Assembly (NCBI RefSeq): GCF_020091585.1
Contig: NZ_CP083582.1
Span: forward strand, 1,798,001 to 1,862,000
Reading direction: 5' to 3'
DNA length: 64,000 nucleotides
Origin: Kovacikia minuta CCNUW1
GTDB lineage: Bacteria; Cyanobacteriota; Cyanobacteriia; Leptolyngbyales; Leptolyngbyaceae
Part shown: one piece after another, positions 27,821 through 36,441 of the stretch
How the letters are laid out: the number at the start of each line of letters is the position of its first letter
How positions within the stretch are numbered: the stretch's first letter is position 1
Position numbers and translations under genes: made by a program
The notes under the pieces: model-generated
What the model saw: only the letters and a program-made list of their open reading frames with translations
The model's database searches: none
Told to the model about the DNA's origin: nothing

Positions 27821-29013
27821 ACAATGCTTTTTTCCTGGTGCTGCTGCTATTTCAAGTTCCAGCCACCGCTATTTTGCTTGCCCGCTTGCTGCGGGGGCCA
27901 TTTCGCCATCCACCGCTTCAGCCCCGATCGCCCAAACCAGAGCAATTGGGAGCCGTCAGCATCGTGGTGCCAACCTTAAATGAGGCAGAGCGAATTACGC
28001 CCTGTCTCGCAGGGCTGAGCCGCCAGAGCTATGAAGTAAGAGAGATTATCGTTGTCGATAGCCATTCTCAAGATGGCACCCCTGAACTGGTCAAAGCAGC
28101 CCAACAGAACGATCCTCGCTTCCGGTTGATCAATGACGATCCACTCCCGGCGGGTTGGGTCGGTCGCCCCTGGGCACTCCACACGGGATTTCTCCAGAGT
28201 TCCGAAAAAAGTGAGTGGATTTTGGGAATTGATGCGGATACCCAACCGGCTCCAGGGCTGGTCGCCAGTTTGTTGGAAACGGCTGTGAACGAACAGTACG
28301 ACCTGATTTCCCTTTCGCCAAAATTTATCCTTAAACACCCTGGCGAACTGTGGTTGCAACCCGCTCTCCTGATGACGCTGATCTATCGGTTTGGGGCGGC
28401 AGGGGAATGGGCTAATGCGCCCGATCGGGTCATGGCAAACGGACAGTGCTTTTTCTGTCGGCGATCGCAGCTTTCCCAGGTGGGAGGCTACACCAGCGCC
28501 CGTCGCTCTTTTTGTGATGATGTCACCCTGGCACGGGAAATTGCAACCCAGGGCGGTCGGGTGGGGTTTCTAGATGGGGCAAAGGTGCTCAAAGTACGGA
28601 TGTATGAAGGTGCCGCAGAAACCTGGCGCGAATGGGGCAGATCCTTAGACCTGAAGGATGCTGCGTCTTCATCTCAGGTTTGGGGAGACTGGTTTCTTCT
28701 ACTGGCAGTTCAGGGGTTGCCCCTTCCCATGACCCTGCTGCTCGTCGGCGAAGTTGCCAGCGGAAACTCCACCCTGACTGCCCTTAGCACCCTGGGTCTC
28801 AATCTTCTGCTCGTTCTGATTCGAGTTGGGCTAAGTTGGGCGATCGCCCCTTCCTACGACTTCAGCCAATCAAAAGCCCGCTGGGTATTCTGGCTTTCCC
28901 CGATCGCCGACCCACTTGCCGTTATGCGTATCTTCCTCTCCTCTATCCAAACCCCCACTCAATGGCGAGGCAGAAATTATGGGGAGGGGGAAGGGGGAAG
29001 GGGGAAAGGATGA
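27817..29013 (+). CDS. Membrane-bound family 2 glycosyltransferase (CruG-like)
   Basis: A 398-residue GT2 enzyme. An N-terminal helix is followed by the catalytic GT-A domain: VSIVVPTLNEAERI, IIVVDSHSQDGTPEL, the metal-binding DAD in GIDADTQP, and CDDVTLAREIATQG as the acceptor-site ED-like motif. Two or three C-terminal hydrophobic segments follow. Overall form and length resemble CruG, the 2'-O-glycosyltransferase acting on carotenoids such as myxol, but other lipid acceptors are possible. The C-terminal tail (NYGEGEGGRGKG) is translated from purine-rich repeat DNA, and the stop lies in a GGATGAA heptamer array. It is coupled to the Yip1-like gene. Confidence 0.7.
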   Translation: MNNAFFLVLLLFQVPATAILLARLLRGPFRHPPLQPRSPKPEQLGAVSIVVPTLNEAERITPCLAGLSRQSYEVREIIVVDSHSQDGTPELVKAAQQNDPRFRLINDDPLPAGWVGRPWALHTGFLQSSEKSEWILGIDADTQPAPGLVASLLETAVNEQYDLISLSPKFILKHPGELWLQPALLMTLIYRFGAAGEWANAPDRVMANGQCFFCRRSQLSQVGGYTSARRSFCDDVTLAREIATQGGRVGFLDGAKVLKVRMYEGAAETWREWGRSLDLKDAASSSQVWGDWFLLLAVQGLPLPMTLLLVGEVASGNSTLTALSTLGLNLLLVLIRVGLSWAIAPSYDFSQSKARWVFWLSPIADPLAVMRIFLSSIQTPTQWRGRNYGEGEGGRGKG

Positions 29014-29056
29014 AGGATGAAGGATGAAGGATGAAGGATGAAGGACGAAGGATGAA
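29008..29056. repeat. GGATGAA heptamer array, seven copies
   Basis: Seven head-to-tail copies of GGATGAA (one reads GGACGAA). The first copy supplies the TGA stop codon of the GT2 gene. Intergenic DNA up to psaE continues with purine-rich repeats and TTTATCCTTTAGCC units. Confidence 0.85.
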
Positions 29057-29323
29057 GAGATAGGGAAGATGGGGGAGGGGAGGAGGGGAGAGTTTTAAGT
29101 TGGGGCGTACAAACATTGGTCGTCAGTCGTTAGAAACGACTCTCTAACCTCCACCCCTTTTATCCTTTAGCCTTCATCCTTTAGCCTTATCGCTACCCCT
29201 GACCCCTATTTGTTTCAGATTGTTTCGACTCCCTCACTCCAACCGTAAATGGTTCTCTCATCGTAGTAAAGTGTAGAGCGATAAAGCTCTATGAGTCGAA
29301 GCTTAAGAACAAAAGGAAAAAAC

Positions 29324-29587
29324 ATGGCAATTCAGCGTGGTTCTAAAGTTCGAGTTCTGCGAAAAGAATCTTTTTGGTTCGGAGATATCGGTACAGTTGC
29401 TTCCATTGATCAGAGTGGGATTAAGTATCCTGTGATTGTTCGCTTTGACCGGGTTAACTACAACGGTTTCAGCGGCAACTCCTCTGGTGTCAATACCAAT
29501 AACTTCGCTGAGAACGAATTGGCTGAAGTGGAAGCACCCCCCGCATCCAAGAAAAAGCCTGCTGCGGCTGCGGCTGCGGAAGGTTAA
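29324..29587 (+). CDS. psaE: Photosystem I subunit IV, PsaE
   Basis: An 87-residue stromal/cytoplasmic-side subunit of photosystem I that helps dock ferredoxin and supports cyclic flow. The SH3-like fold sequence is clear: [49 protein letters not shown] and [12 protein letters not shown]. The C-terminal tail (about residues 70-87) is an Ala/Lys/Pro extension ([12 protein letters not shown]) as seen in several cyanobacteria. The start at 29324 matches the family N-terminus and is preceded by AAAGGA; the frame is open 11 codons further back but this is not coding. It is monocistronic. Confidence 0.97.
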   Translation: MAIQRGSKVRVLRKESFWFGDIGTVASIDQSGIKYPVIVRFDRVNYNGFSGNSSGVNTNNFAENELAEVEAPPASKKKPAAAAAAEG

Positions 29588-29757
29588 TCGCTGAAATAGG
29601 AGGGCGATCGCTCCTTTTAGCCGATTCAGCCCTACATTCAAGGGTGGAAGTGTGTTTTCTCAAACCAACTTCCACCCTATTCTTTTGCCACCGACCCCCA
29701 TCACCAACCACCGACTCCACCCGCTATCCTGGTACTGGGTGTTTATCCTTTCCGCGT

Positions 29758-30729
29758 GTGCCCGAACTGCCTGAAGTTGAAACAGTCCGCCGGGGTTTGA
29801 ATCTGGTAACCCTGCATCAAGAAATTCAGGGTGGGGATGTATTGCTCAGCCGTACCATCGCCTATCCTGCTTCTGGTATGGAATTTTTGTCCGGTCTGAA
29901 AGGCTCCACGATCGCCCAATGGCATCGACGGGGAAAATACTTGCTGGCAGAATTGATCAAGCAGAAGGCAGAAGGTGGCACTCAGTCCTCAGTCCCCAGT
30001 CCTCAGTTCCCAGTTTCAACTCAAAAGTTAGAACTTAAAACTCATAACTCTTACCCCCCACCCCCCACCCCACACCCCACGCCTGCTGGCTTCCTTGGTG
30101 TCCACCTCCGCATGACGGGACAACTTCTCTGGCTTAATCAGTCCGAACCCTTACAAAAACACACCCGAGTCCGGCTATTTTTTGCCAACGGTCAGGAATT
30201 GCGCTTTGTTGACCAACGAACCTTTGGGCAAATGTGGTGGGTGCCACCGGATCACTCCCCTGAATTAATCATGACGGGCTTGCAACACCTGGGACCAGAG
30301 CCGTTTTCGGAGGATTTTTCCCTTCCCTATTTCATGCACCAGTTAAAGCACCGTCGCCGCCCGATCAAAAATGCATTGTTGGATCAGGCGATCGTTGCTG
30401 GAATTGGCAACATCTACGCAGATGAAGCCTTGTTTCTCAGCGGAATTCATCCCAACACCCTCTGTGTCGATCTGAACCGCAAGAAGCTCGATCGCCTGCG
30501 CACCAATATTCTCCAGGTTCTCCAAACCAGTATTGACGCCAAAGGAACCAGCTTCAGTACCTTTCGTAATGTGGAAGGGGTAAATGGAAACTATGGCGGT
30601 GTTGCCTGGGTTTATGCCCGCGATGGGGAGACGTGCCGAACCTGTGGTACGGTGATTGAGCGCATCAGGATGGCGGGGCGATCGGCTCATTTTTGTCCCA
30701 AGTGCCAGAGGGGAAAGGATAAAGGATGA
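29758..30729 (+). CDS. mutM: Formamidopyrimidine-DNA glycosylase MutM (Fpg) with repeat-derived insert
   Basis: A base-excision repair enzyme removing oxidised purines and nicking the site. The GTG at 29758 is the start because it places the catalytic Pro directly after Met (PELPEVETVRRGL); the frame stays open to 29644 but that is not family sequence. Also visible are the Lys in KYLLAEL, HLRMTGQL, the helix-two-turn-helix IKNALLDQAIVAGIGNIYADE and a C-terminal zinc finger (ETCRTCGTVIER... FCPKCQRG). The length of 323 is about 45 more than usual. The excess is a Pro/Ser/Gln-rich insert at about residues 68-111 (nt 29959-30090), which reads like translated intergenic repeat DNA. The stop lies in a GGATAAAGGATGA heptamer run. 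Confidence 0.93.
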   Translation: MPELPEVETVRRGLNLVTLHQEIQGGDVLLSRTIAYPASGMEFLSGLKGSTIAQWHRRGKYLLAELIKQKAEGGTQSSVPSPQFPVSTQKLELKTHNSYPPPPTPHPTPAGFLGVHLRMTGQLLWLNQSEPLQKHTRVRLFFANGQELRFVDQRTFGQMWWVPPDHSPELIMTGLQHLGPEPFSEDFSLPYFMHQLKHRRRPIKNALLDQAIVAGIGNIYADEALFLSGIHPNTLCVDLNRKKLDRLRTNILQVLQTSIDAKGTSFSTFRNVEGVNGNYGGVAWVYARDGETCRTCGTVIERIRMAGRSAHFCPKCQRGKDKG

Positions 30730-30798
30730 AGGCTAAAGGATAAAAGGGGTAAGAGCGTTTTGCCTTTTTAAGGCGATTTCTATGAAAGAGGATACCCA

Positions 30799-30869
30799 CT
30801 GGTAGGGGCAGGTTTAGCCAGAATCGAATGGTAGAACCCACAAGCTATCTACAAAACCTGCCCGTCCAG
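30799..30869. repeat. Inverted repeat, relative of the GGGGCGGGTTT family
   Basis: Arms CTGGTAGGGGCAGGTTT and AAAACCTGCCCGTCCAG enclose about 37 bp. It is a diverged core copy of the repeats at 1577-2009 and 59421-59520. The rest of the 399-bp gap between mutM and the TPR gene holds only heptamer-like repeats. Confidence 0.6.
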
Positions 30870-31128
30870 GTAATCTATTTTCTAGCAACCTCTCATGTTC
30901 TAAATTTTGAATTATCGCCATCTCCATAAATGTGCGGACATTGAATATCGTCAAAACCCCCGGTCGCTGACTATTTCTTCCTAACACTGTCACCTAACAC
31001 CTATCACCTGCCATAAATTCCCCGTATCTCCGCGTCCCGATGTCCTCTTTTGCTTTCTGCCTTTTGTTGGTTAACTTCCGCCTTCTGGCTCCTGGCTCCG
31101 CTTCCCCCTACTCCCTTAATTCATTGAG

Positions 31129-31827
31129 ATGAAGCATACCTTGATTCCTAAAGTTCTAATTTCAGGATTAATGGTTGCGAGTAGCTTGCTGGTTGCTGGC
31201 TCAGTGAGGGCGGCGTCGGCTCAGGAATATCGCCAGATGGGTTTGAGCTATCGGGAGCAGGAACGTTACCCGGAAGCGATCGCAGCGCTTCAGCAGGCAG
31301 TTGAGCTTGATCCCGAAAATCTCTCTGGAAGAGTATTATTGGGTTGGACTCAGCACCGGGCAGGACAGGACACAGCCGCCGCTGATACCTTATTGCAAAC
31401 CCTGCGTCTGAATCCTTTTGATGTGCCTACCCTCAATGCGTTGGGAATTGTCTACCTGGTCAGTGGGCAATTGGGCGAGGCGGTTTCTTCCCATGCCTGG
31501 GCAGCGGTTCTTAAACCAGATAATGAAATTGCCTATTACAATCTGAGCCTTGCCTTTGAACGATTGCAACAGTACGACTGGGCAGTTGCAACCGCAAAGG
31601 AGGCAGCGAAATTGGAACCAAATAATCCCCACCCACCTGTGGCAGAGGCGATCGCCCACTGGGGAAACGGCGATCGTGCCCTAGCGCAACAAGCTTACCA
31701 ACAAGCACTGAACCTTGACCCTCGCTACAATGAGCCGGAATTTCTGAACTACCTTAATGAAGCCGGTTTTAGCGGTGATCAGATCCAACGCTCCAGGCAG
31801 GTGTTGCAACAAACTGCCCGCAAGTAG
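31129..31827 (+). CDS. Exported TPR-repeat protein
   Basis: A 232-residue protein with an N-terminal signal peptide (VLISGLMVASSLLVAGSVRA, cleavage near AASAQ) followed by about five tetratricopeptide repeats, for example YREQERYPEAIAALQQAVEL and DPENLSGRVLLGWTQHRAG. TPR arrays bind partner proteins; the partner is not known. It lies 149 nt upstream of the trypsin-FHA gene, whose own sequence also contains a TPR-like segment, so the two may work together in the periplasm. ATG at 31129 gives a proper signal peptide. Confidence 0.8.
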   Translation: MKHTLIPKVLISGLMVASSLLVAGSVRAASAQEYRQMGLSYREQERYPEAIAALQQAVELDPENLSGRVLLGWTQHRAGQDTAAADTLLQTLRLNPFDVPTLNALGIVYLVSGQLGEAVSSHAWAAVLKPDNEIAYYNLSLAFERLQQYDWAVATAKEAAKLEPNNPHPPVAEAIAHWGNGDRALAQQAYQQALNLDPRYNEPEFLNYLNEAGFSGDQIQRSRQVLQQTARK

Positions 31828-31975
31828 ATGGAAAAACAACCACACTTGTCATTTAGTCTTTAACTAGCTTAACTAGAATAGGTACGATGTTTTTAACCAA
31901 ACCCATTGCTTTCCCCAAAGAATCGGTTTACGGCTAGATTTCCTGTCAATCGCCAGCTTATAGGAGGATGTCAAA

Positions 31976-33757
31976 TTGCTCGGTTCACTCGTAGCAGTAC
32001 TCGTTACTCCAACCCTACTCCCAGCTCAATTGCCTCCTTCTGCGAGCTTTCAAGCTAATCTCAAGCAGCAGATTAGTACAGACTCTAAGCCTGCCCTGGT
32101 ACGCATTGTGGCAGGGTGCTCCGGAACCTATTCCTATTCTAGGAATGAATTCTCTACGAACGAAGTATCCGTGGCTACAGGTGAAATTGGGTCAGGGTTT
32201 TTTGTCGATCCCAATGGTTATATTGTGACGAATTCCCATGTGGTGAGTCCGTCTACTGAATCCGGTTGCAGGGAGTTGCTTTTTAGGCGGTTGGTTCAAG
32301 TCGTAACCGGGCGAGATGATGTTAGCAAGGTTTCTGAAGACACCAAACGGGATCTCAGAAATCGGAGTCAAATCAAGGGAGAAATTGACTACGTTAATCG
32401 AGTCGTTTTGCCAACAGGAGCTTCCCTGCCTTTTGAAACTAGACGGTCTGGCGCTTTTGAAGGCGGCAAGAGCGATGATGTGGCAGTCATCAAGATAAAT
32501 GTGAGCAATGCGCCAACGCTCAAATTAGGAGCGTCCAGCAAGGTAGAGTCCCAAACCCCTGTCCTTGCTCTCGGCTATGTAATTGATCAATCCTTTAAAT
32601 CCCTTTCGACATCTACTCCTTCAGAAGACCTCTCGTCTCCGTCCTACTTGCAGGAGTTGGCAACTGGAAAGTCCTTGGGTGGAGTCACTTCGCTGGATGG
32701 GTATGCCTTAAAACCCGATCCAAAATCAGGTAATAATCTTCTTGTTCTCCAGTTTAACAACCCTCTTCCCCTGGGAATTTCGGGCAGTCCAGTGTTAAAT
32801 GACAAGGGCGAAGTGATTGGCATTATTACCACTGGCGAAAAGGCTTTTCAGGAAGAAAGCACGTCTGCATTTGTTATTCCTACTCAGACTGTTTTAGAGT
32901 TTGTCGAGCAGGCTGGGGGTAAAAATCAGCCCAGTCAAACCAATCGCCTGTATCGCGAGGGCTATGATCTTTTCTTGAAGGGAAACTTTGAGGGCGCATT
33001 GAAGAAACTCAATGAGGTTCAAAAACTTTTCCCTTACCATGCCGAAGCAAAGAACCTGATGGGGGACACCGAACAAAAAATTGCTGAAGAAAAGCAAAAA
33101 AGGAATGGTTTGCTATGGCTCTTAGGGGCGGGCGCAGCGGCAGGGGTTGTTGCAGGCATCTACGTTCTATCACGGGCTGGTCGCCGTCGGAAGCAATCGT
33201 TCCGCCCGCTGTTTAAGGAGAAACCAGTTCCCCAGAAATTGGCACCTGATTCGGCAAAAAGCTTATCTGGCACGGATAGAACCCCGATCGCTCAACCTGA
33301 AACGCGCAGACCGGCAGCTGTCACCCAGATTGGTGGAGGGGGTGCATTCAGCCCACCCACCGTAATTGGAACCCAACCGTTTATTGATTTGAGAAATCAG
33401 GATGGGCAGGTGCGTCGGTTTTATCTGCGGCGGCAACGCCACCAGCTGGGACGCGATCGCGACTGGGCAGACCTGTATATTCCAGATAGCGGTTGGGAAG
33501 TGACTTCCAGACACCATGCAACCTTAGAACGGGAAGGAAGCGATTACCGGATTTATGATGGCGATCGACAAAACCCCAGCACCAATGGCATCTTTGTGAA
33601 TGGAACGCCCATCAGCACCCAGGAAGGATACCTGCTCCAGGATGGGGATCAAATCATCACAGGGGACGACCCCCGTAATCAAATGATTTTGACCTATTCC
33701 AATCCAGGGGGTAACCGATTGACCCCCTCCGGTTCCCAAACCGATGTGACAGGTTAA
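31976..33757 (+). CDS. Trypsin-like protease with TPR, transmembrane helix and FHA domain
   Basis: A 593-residue protein. The TTG at 31976 is the start: AGGAGG lies 7 nt upstream and the only nearby ATG is out of frame and closes at once. After a signal-like N-terminus comes a chymotrypsin-fold protease (about 35-315) with His88 in TNSHVV, an Asp in KSDDVAVIKI (166/167) and Ser268 in GISGSP, so the triad is intact. A TPR-like helical pair follows (YREGYDLFLKGNFEGALKKL), then one transmembrane helix (about 380-402), a basic stretch and a C-terminal FHA domain with LGRDRDW, SRHHA and TNGIFVNG. The protease therefore faces the periplasm and the phosphothreonine-binding FHA the cytoplasm. Role unknown; it looks like a membrane-spanning signalling or quality-control device. 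Confidence 0.8.
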   Translation: MLGSLVAVLVTPTLLPAQLPPSASFQANLKQQISTDSKPALVRIVAGCSGTYSYSRNEFSTNEVSVATGEIGSGFFVDPNGYIVTNSHVVSPSTESGCRELLFRRLVQVVTGRDDVSKVSEDTKRDLRNRSQIKGEIDYVNRVVLPTGASLPFETRRSGAFEGGKSDDVAVIKINVSNAPTLKLGASSKVESQTPVLALGYVIDQSFKSLSTSTPSEDLSSPSYLQELATGKSLGGVTSLDGYALKPDPKSGNNLLVLQFNNPLPLGISGSPVLNDKGEVIGIITTGEKAFQEESTSAFVIPTQTVLEFVEQAGGKNQPSQTNRLYREGYDLFLKGNFEGALKKLNEVQKLFPYHAEAKNLMGDTEQKIAEEKQKRNGLLWLLGAGAAAGVVAGIYVLSRAGRRRKQSFRPLFKEKPVPQKLAPDSAKSLSGTDRTPIAQPETRRPAAVTQIGGGGAFSPPTVIGTQPFIDLRNQDGQVRRFYLRRQRHQLGRDRDWADLYIPDSGWEVTSRHHATLEREGSDYRIYDGDRQNPSTNGIFVNGTPISTQEGYLLQDGDQIITGDDPRNQMILTYSNPGGNRLTPSGSQTDVTG

Positions 33758-33785
33758 AAATCAGGTTCTAGAGGTAAACAGGTTT

Positions 33786-34238
33786 TTATTGCGTCTGGGC
33801 AACAGCGATAGTAACCGCTCCTGGGTGTTCTCTGAGGCGGAAGATTTGCTTGCCAATCAGGAGCCTTTCCCCACGCCCCATACTCCATATCCTACATCCC
33901 AAAATTGCTGCGGCTTCCGCTACACTTGGAGTTCCAACTCTGGATTCCACATTGCCTGAGGGGTTAGGCACCGAAACCGACCCCAACATCTCTGCCGAAA
34001 AGTACCGCAGGGGAAGGTGGCGATCGCGACAAAACCCCACCAATCCAGCCACATTCGCCTTTGAATCGATCGTCGCGATGCCCGCGATCGCCCCTTCCGT
34101 CAGGTGGTAACGCCGAAACACCTCCCGAATTGCAACCTCAATCAGTCCGCGTGAGGTTGCCTGCTGGCAGCCCAACCCAACCCACAGGATGGGGGCAGGG
34201 GGTAGGGGGTGGGGAGCAGGGGGACGCATGCTCATCAA
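33786..34238 (-). CDS. CbiG C-terminal/CobE-like cobalamin biosynthesis protein
   Basis: A 150-residue protein matching the C-terminal domain of CbiG and the small protein CobE: LWVGLGCQQATSRGLIEVAI at the start, IAGIATIDSKANVAGLVGF and the TPSVAEAAAILGC motif. These proteins act in corrin ring formation (cobalt-precorrin-5A hydrolase domain partner). No other cobalamin gene is nearby, so the link to a pathway is by family only. The first 15 residues (Met/Pro/His rich) are repeat-derived and the real start may be further in. It is convergent with the protease-FHA gene. Confidence 0.7.
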   Translation of the reverse strand: MMSMRPPAPHPLPPAPILWVGLGCQQATSRGLIEVAIREVFRRYHLTEGAIAGIATIDSKANVAGLVGFCRDRHLPLRYFSAEMLGSVSVPNPSGNVESRVGTPSVAEAAAILGCRIWSMGRGERLLIGKQIFRLREHPGAVTIAVAQTQ

Positions 34239-34419
34239 GCAGGAAGGATGGGGATGAAGTTAAGGGCAGTCGCATCAAGGGTGCTGAATCAGATGCCTAA
34301 CCTTTAGGTCTATCGCTATATCAAGCATTTCAACTTTCAACCTAAAATCTTCAATCTAAAATCTTCAATCTAAAATCTAAAAATCCTCCATCAAAAATCT
34401 CCAATCTTCATTCCCCATC

Positions 34420-35520
34420 ATGGTTTCTTCTCCTACTCACTCTCCCACGATCGGCGTTGCAATTGTGGGCACTGGTTTTGGTCAGAAAGTCCACATTCCA
34501 GCGTTTCAGGCGCATCATCGCACCCAGATTACGGCAGTGTACCATCGAGATCTGGCGAAGGCGAAGGCGATCGCTCAAACCCACCATATTCCCCACGCCT
34601 GTCAAACAGTGGAGGAAATTGTGGCTCTACCACAGGTTCAGGGCGTTAGCATTTCCACTCCCCCTTTTTTGCATTATGAAATGGCAAAAAAGGTTTTGGG
34701 TGCAGGCAAACATTTGCTTTTAGAAAAACCCACAACCCTATCTGCTCAGGAAGCGGAGGAATTGGTCCAACTGGCAAATGCCCAGGGGGTAGTGGCAAAC
34801 ATGAACTTTGAGTTTCGTTGCATTCCCGTCTGGCTGCGGTTGGCAGAGTTGTTAGCCGAAGGGTATGTCGGAAAATTCAGACTGATCAAAATTGATTGGT
34901 TAGTGCAGGGGCGGGCGGATGCTTCCCGTCCCTGGAACTGGTATGCCCGCAGAGATCAGGGTGGGGGCGCGTTGGGGGCGATCGGGTCCCACACCTTTGA
35001 CTACATTGACTGGCTGTTTGGTCCGGTGAAACAACTCTGCGCCCGCTTAAGTGTCTCGATTCCACAACGTCCCGATCCCGAAAGTGGTCAACCCAAACCC
35101 GTTGATGCGGATGATACATGCATGATTCTGCTGGAACTGGCAGATGGCACGCCCTGCCAGGTTTGCCTCAGTGCTGCCAGCTACCAGGGACGCGGGCATT
35201 GGGTGGAGGTGTATGGCGATCGGGGGACCCTCATCCTGGGTAGCAGCAACCAGAAGGATTATGTGCATGGCTTCCAACTCTGGGGCAGCCAGAAGGGGGA
35301 ACCCCTAGTCGAGTTAGAAATCCCTCAGCAACTAGAATTTCCCAAAGTCTACGAAGATGGACGGATTGCCCCCTTGATCCGAATTGTGGATCGCTGGGTG
35401 CAGGGGATCGATCGGGGCAAAGCCCTGGTTCCCTCCTTGCAGGAGGGACTGTATTCCCAACAATTGATGGATCTGACCCATCAATCCAGCCAAACAGCAA
35501 GCTGGATTAGTTTGAGATAA
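34420..35520 (+). CDS. Gfo/Idh/MocA family oxidoreductase
   Basis: A 366-residue NAD(P)-dependent dehydrogenase. The Rossmann half has GVAIVGTGFGQKVHIPAF (dinucleotide loop), and the diagnostic EKP motif is in HLLLEKPTTLSAQEAEEL. The C-terminal alpha/beta half has GGGALGAIGSHTFDYIDWLF, holding the catalytic-site His. Members act on sugars, inositols or other polyols, and some on biliverdin; the substrate is not apparent here. It is flanked by intergenic repeat runs on both sides and appears monocistronic. Confidence 0.87.
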   Translation: MVSSPTHSPTIGVAIVGTGFGQKVHIPAFQAHHRTQITAVYHRDLAKAKAIAQTHHIPHACQTVEEIVALPQVQGVSISTPPFLHYEMAKKVLGAGKHLLLEKPTTLSAQEAEELVQLANAQGVVANMNFEFRCIPVWLRLAELLAEGYVGKFRLIKIDWLVQGRADASRPWNWYARRDQGGGALGAIGSHTFDYIDWLFGPVKQLCARLSVSIPQRPDPESGQPKPVDADDTCMILLELADGTPCQVCLSAASYQGRGHWVEVYGDRGTLILGSSNQKDYVHGFQLWGSQKGEPLVELEIPQQLEFPKVYEDGRIAPLIRIVDRWVQGIDRGKALVPSLQEGLYSQQLMDLTHQSSQTASWISLR

Positions 35521-35641
35521 AACAAGGCACCTTTCCCCAGCGCGCCTAAGAAACGACATTTCAAAGATTCCCCATTCCCCATCTCTTAAGTCTCAATTCT
35601 CAATTCATAATTCTCTCTCTACTCCCCACGCCCTACTTCCT

Positions 35642-36298
35642 ATGGTTACTCTCCAACTCAGACAACTCACCATTCCACCAGGGCAACGGCTTCTGATTCA
35701 GAATGTAAGCTGGCAGGAATTTGAAAACATTTTGGCAGAGTTAGGAGACCATCGAGGGCTGCGAGTCGCTTATTACAAGGGAGAACTGGAACTGCGGATG
35801 CCGCTACCCAAGCACGAAAAAGCTAAGGTGATGATCAGCTACTTGTTGACGGCTTTACTGGAAGAACTTGATATGGATTGGGAATCCCTTGGTTCATCCA
35901 CCTTCAAGAGCAAGGAAATGGCAGCAGGGATTGAGCCAGATGATTGTTTCTATATTCAAAATCATGCTTTGATGATCGGCAAGGAACGGTTAGATTTGAC
36001 TGTTGACCCACCGCCTGATCTGGCAATTGAAGTGGATGTTACCTCCACAACTCAGGTTAATGCCTATGAAGCATTGAAAGTTTCGGAAATTTGGCGCTAT
36101 AGCCAGGGAAGATTACAGATCTTTGTCCTGCAAGACGGGAAGTATGAAGCGTCTCAAATCAGTCCTTCATTTCCAAATTTCCCTGTCATTGAAGGTATTT
36201 CCCGGTTCGTAGAAATGAGCCGCACTGCTGGAACCCGTCCTGCTCTAAAGGAATTTCGCAATTGGGTGAAGGATATTATGGCAGGTGACAGGTGTTAG
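35642..36298 (+). CDS. Uma2 (DUF820) family putative endonuclease
   Basis: A 218-residue protein of the Uma2 family, very expanded in cyanobacteria and built on a restriction-endonuclease-like PD-(D/E)XK fold. Seen here are the opening MVTLQLRQLTIPPGQRLLI, the acidic ELRMPLPKHEK, GIEPDDCFYIQN and the core PPDLAIEVDVTS, where Asp and Glu fit the catalytic pair. Biological role unknown; many members lie near repeats or mobile DNA. A broken relative (N-terminal part only) lies at 38564-38698. Confidence 0.87.
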   Translation: MVTLQLRQLTIPPGQRLLIQNVSWQEFENILAELGDHRGLRVAYYKGELELRMPLPKHEKAKVMISYLLTALLEELDMDWESLGSSTFKSKEMAAGIEPDDCFYIQNHALMIGKERLDLTVDPPPDLAIEVDVTSTTQVNAYEALKVSEIWRYSQGRLQIFVLQDGKYEASQISPSFPNFPVIEGISRFVEMSRTAGTRPALKEFRNWVKDIMAGDRC

Positions 36299-36441
36299 GG
36301 AAGAAATAGCCAGCAGCCAGGAGTTTAGGCAATATTTTCCTAACTTTTATGGCGATGGCTATATTTCATCAAATAATGAGTAATGAATCTACCAATGTTC
36401 TTCCAACCCTACCACCTGCCACCTACCACTTATCACCTACT

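Noticed and set aside
29008-29056. Heptamer arrays considered as CRISPR
   Set aside because: Units are 7 bp, directly adjacent and without unique spacers, so not CRISPR. The 21-bp array at 38158 was rejected for the same reason.
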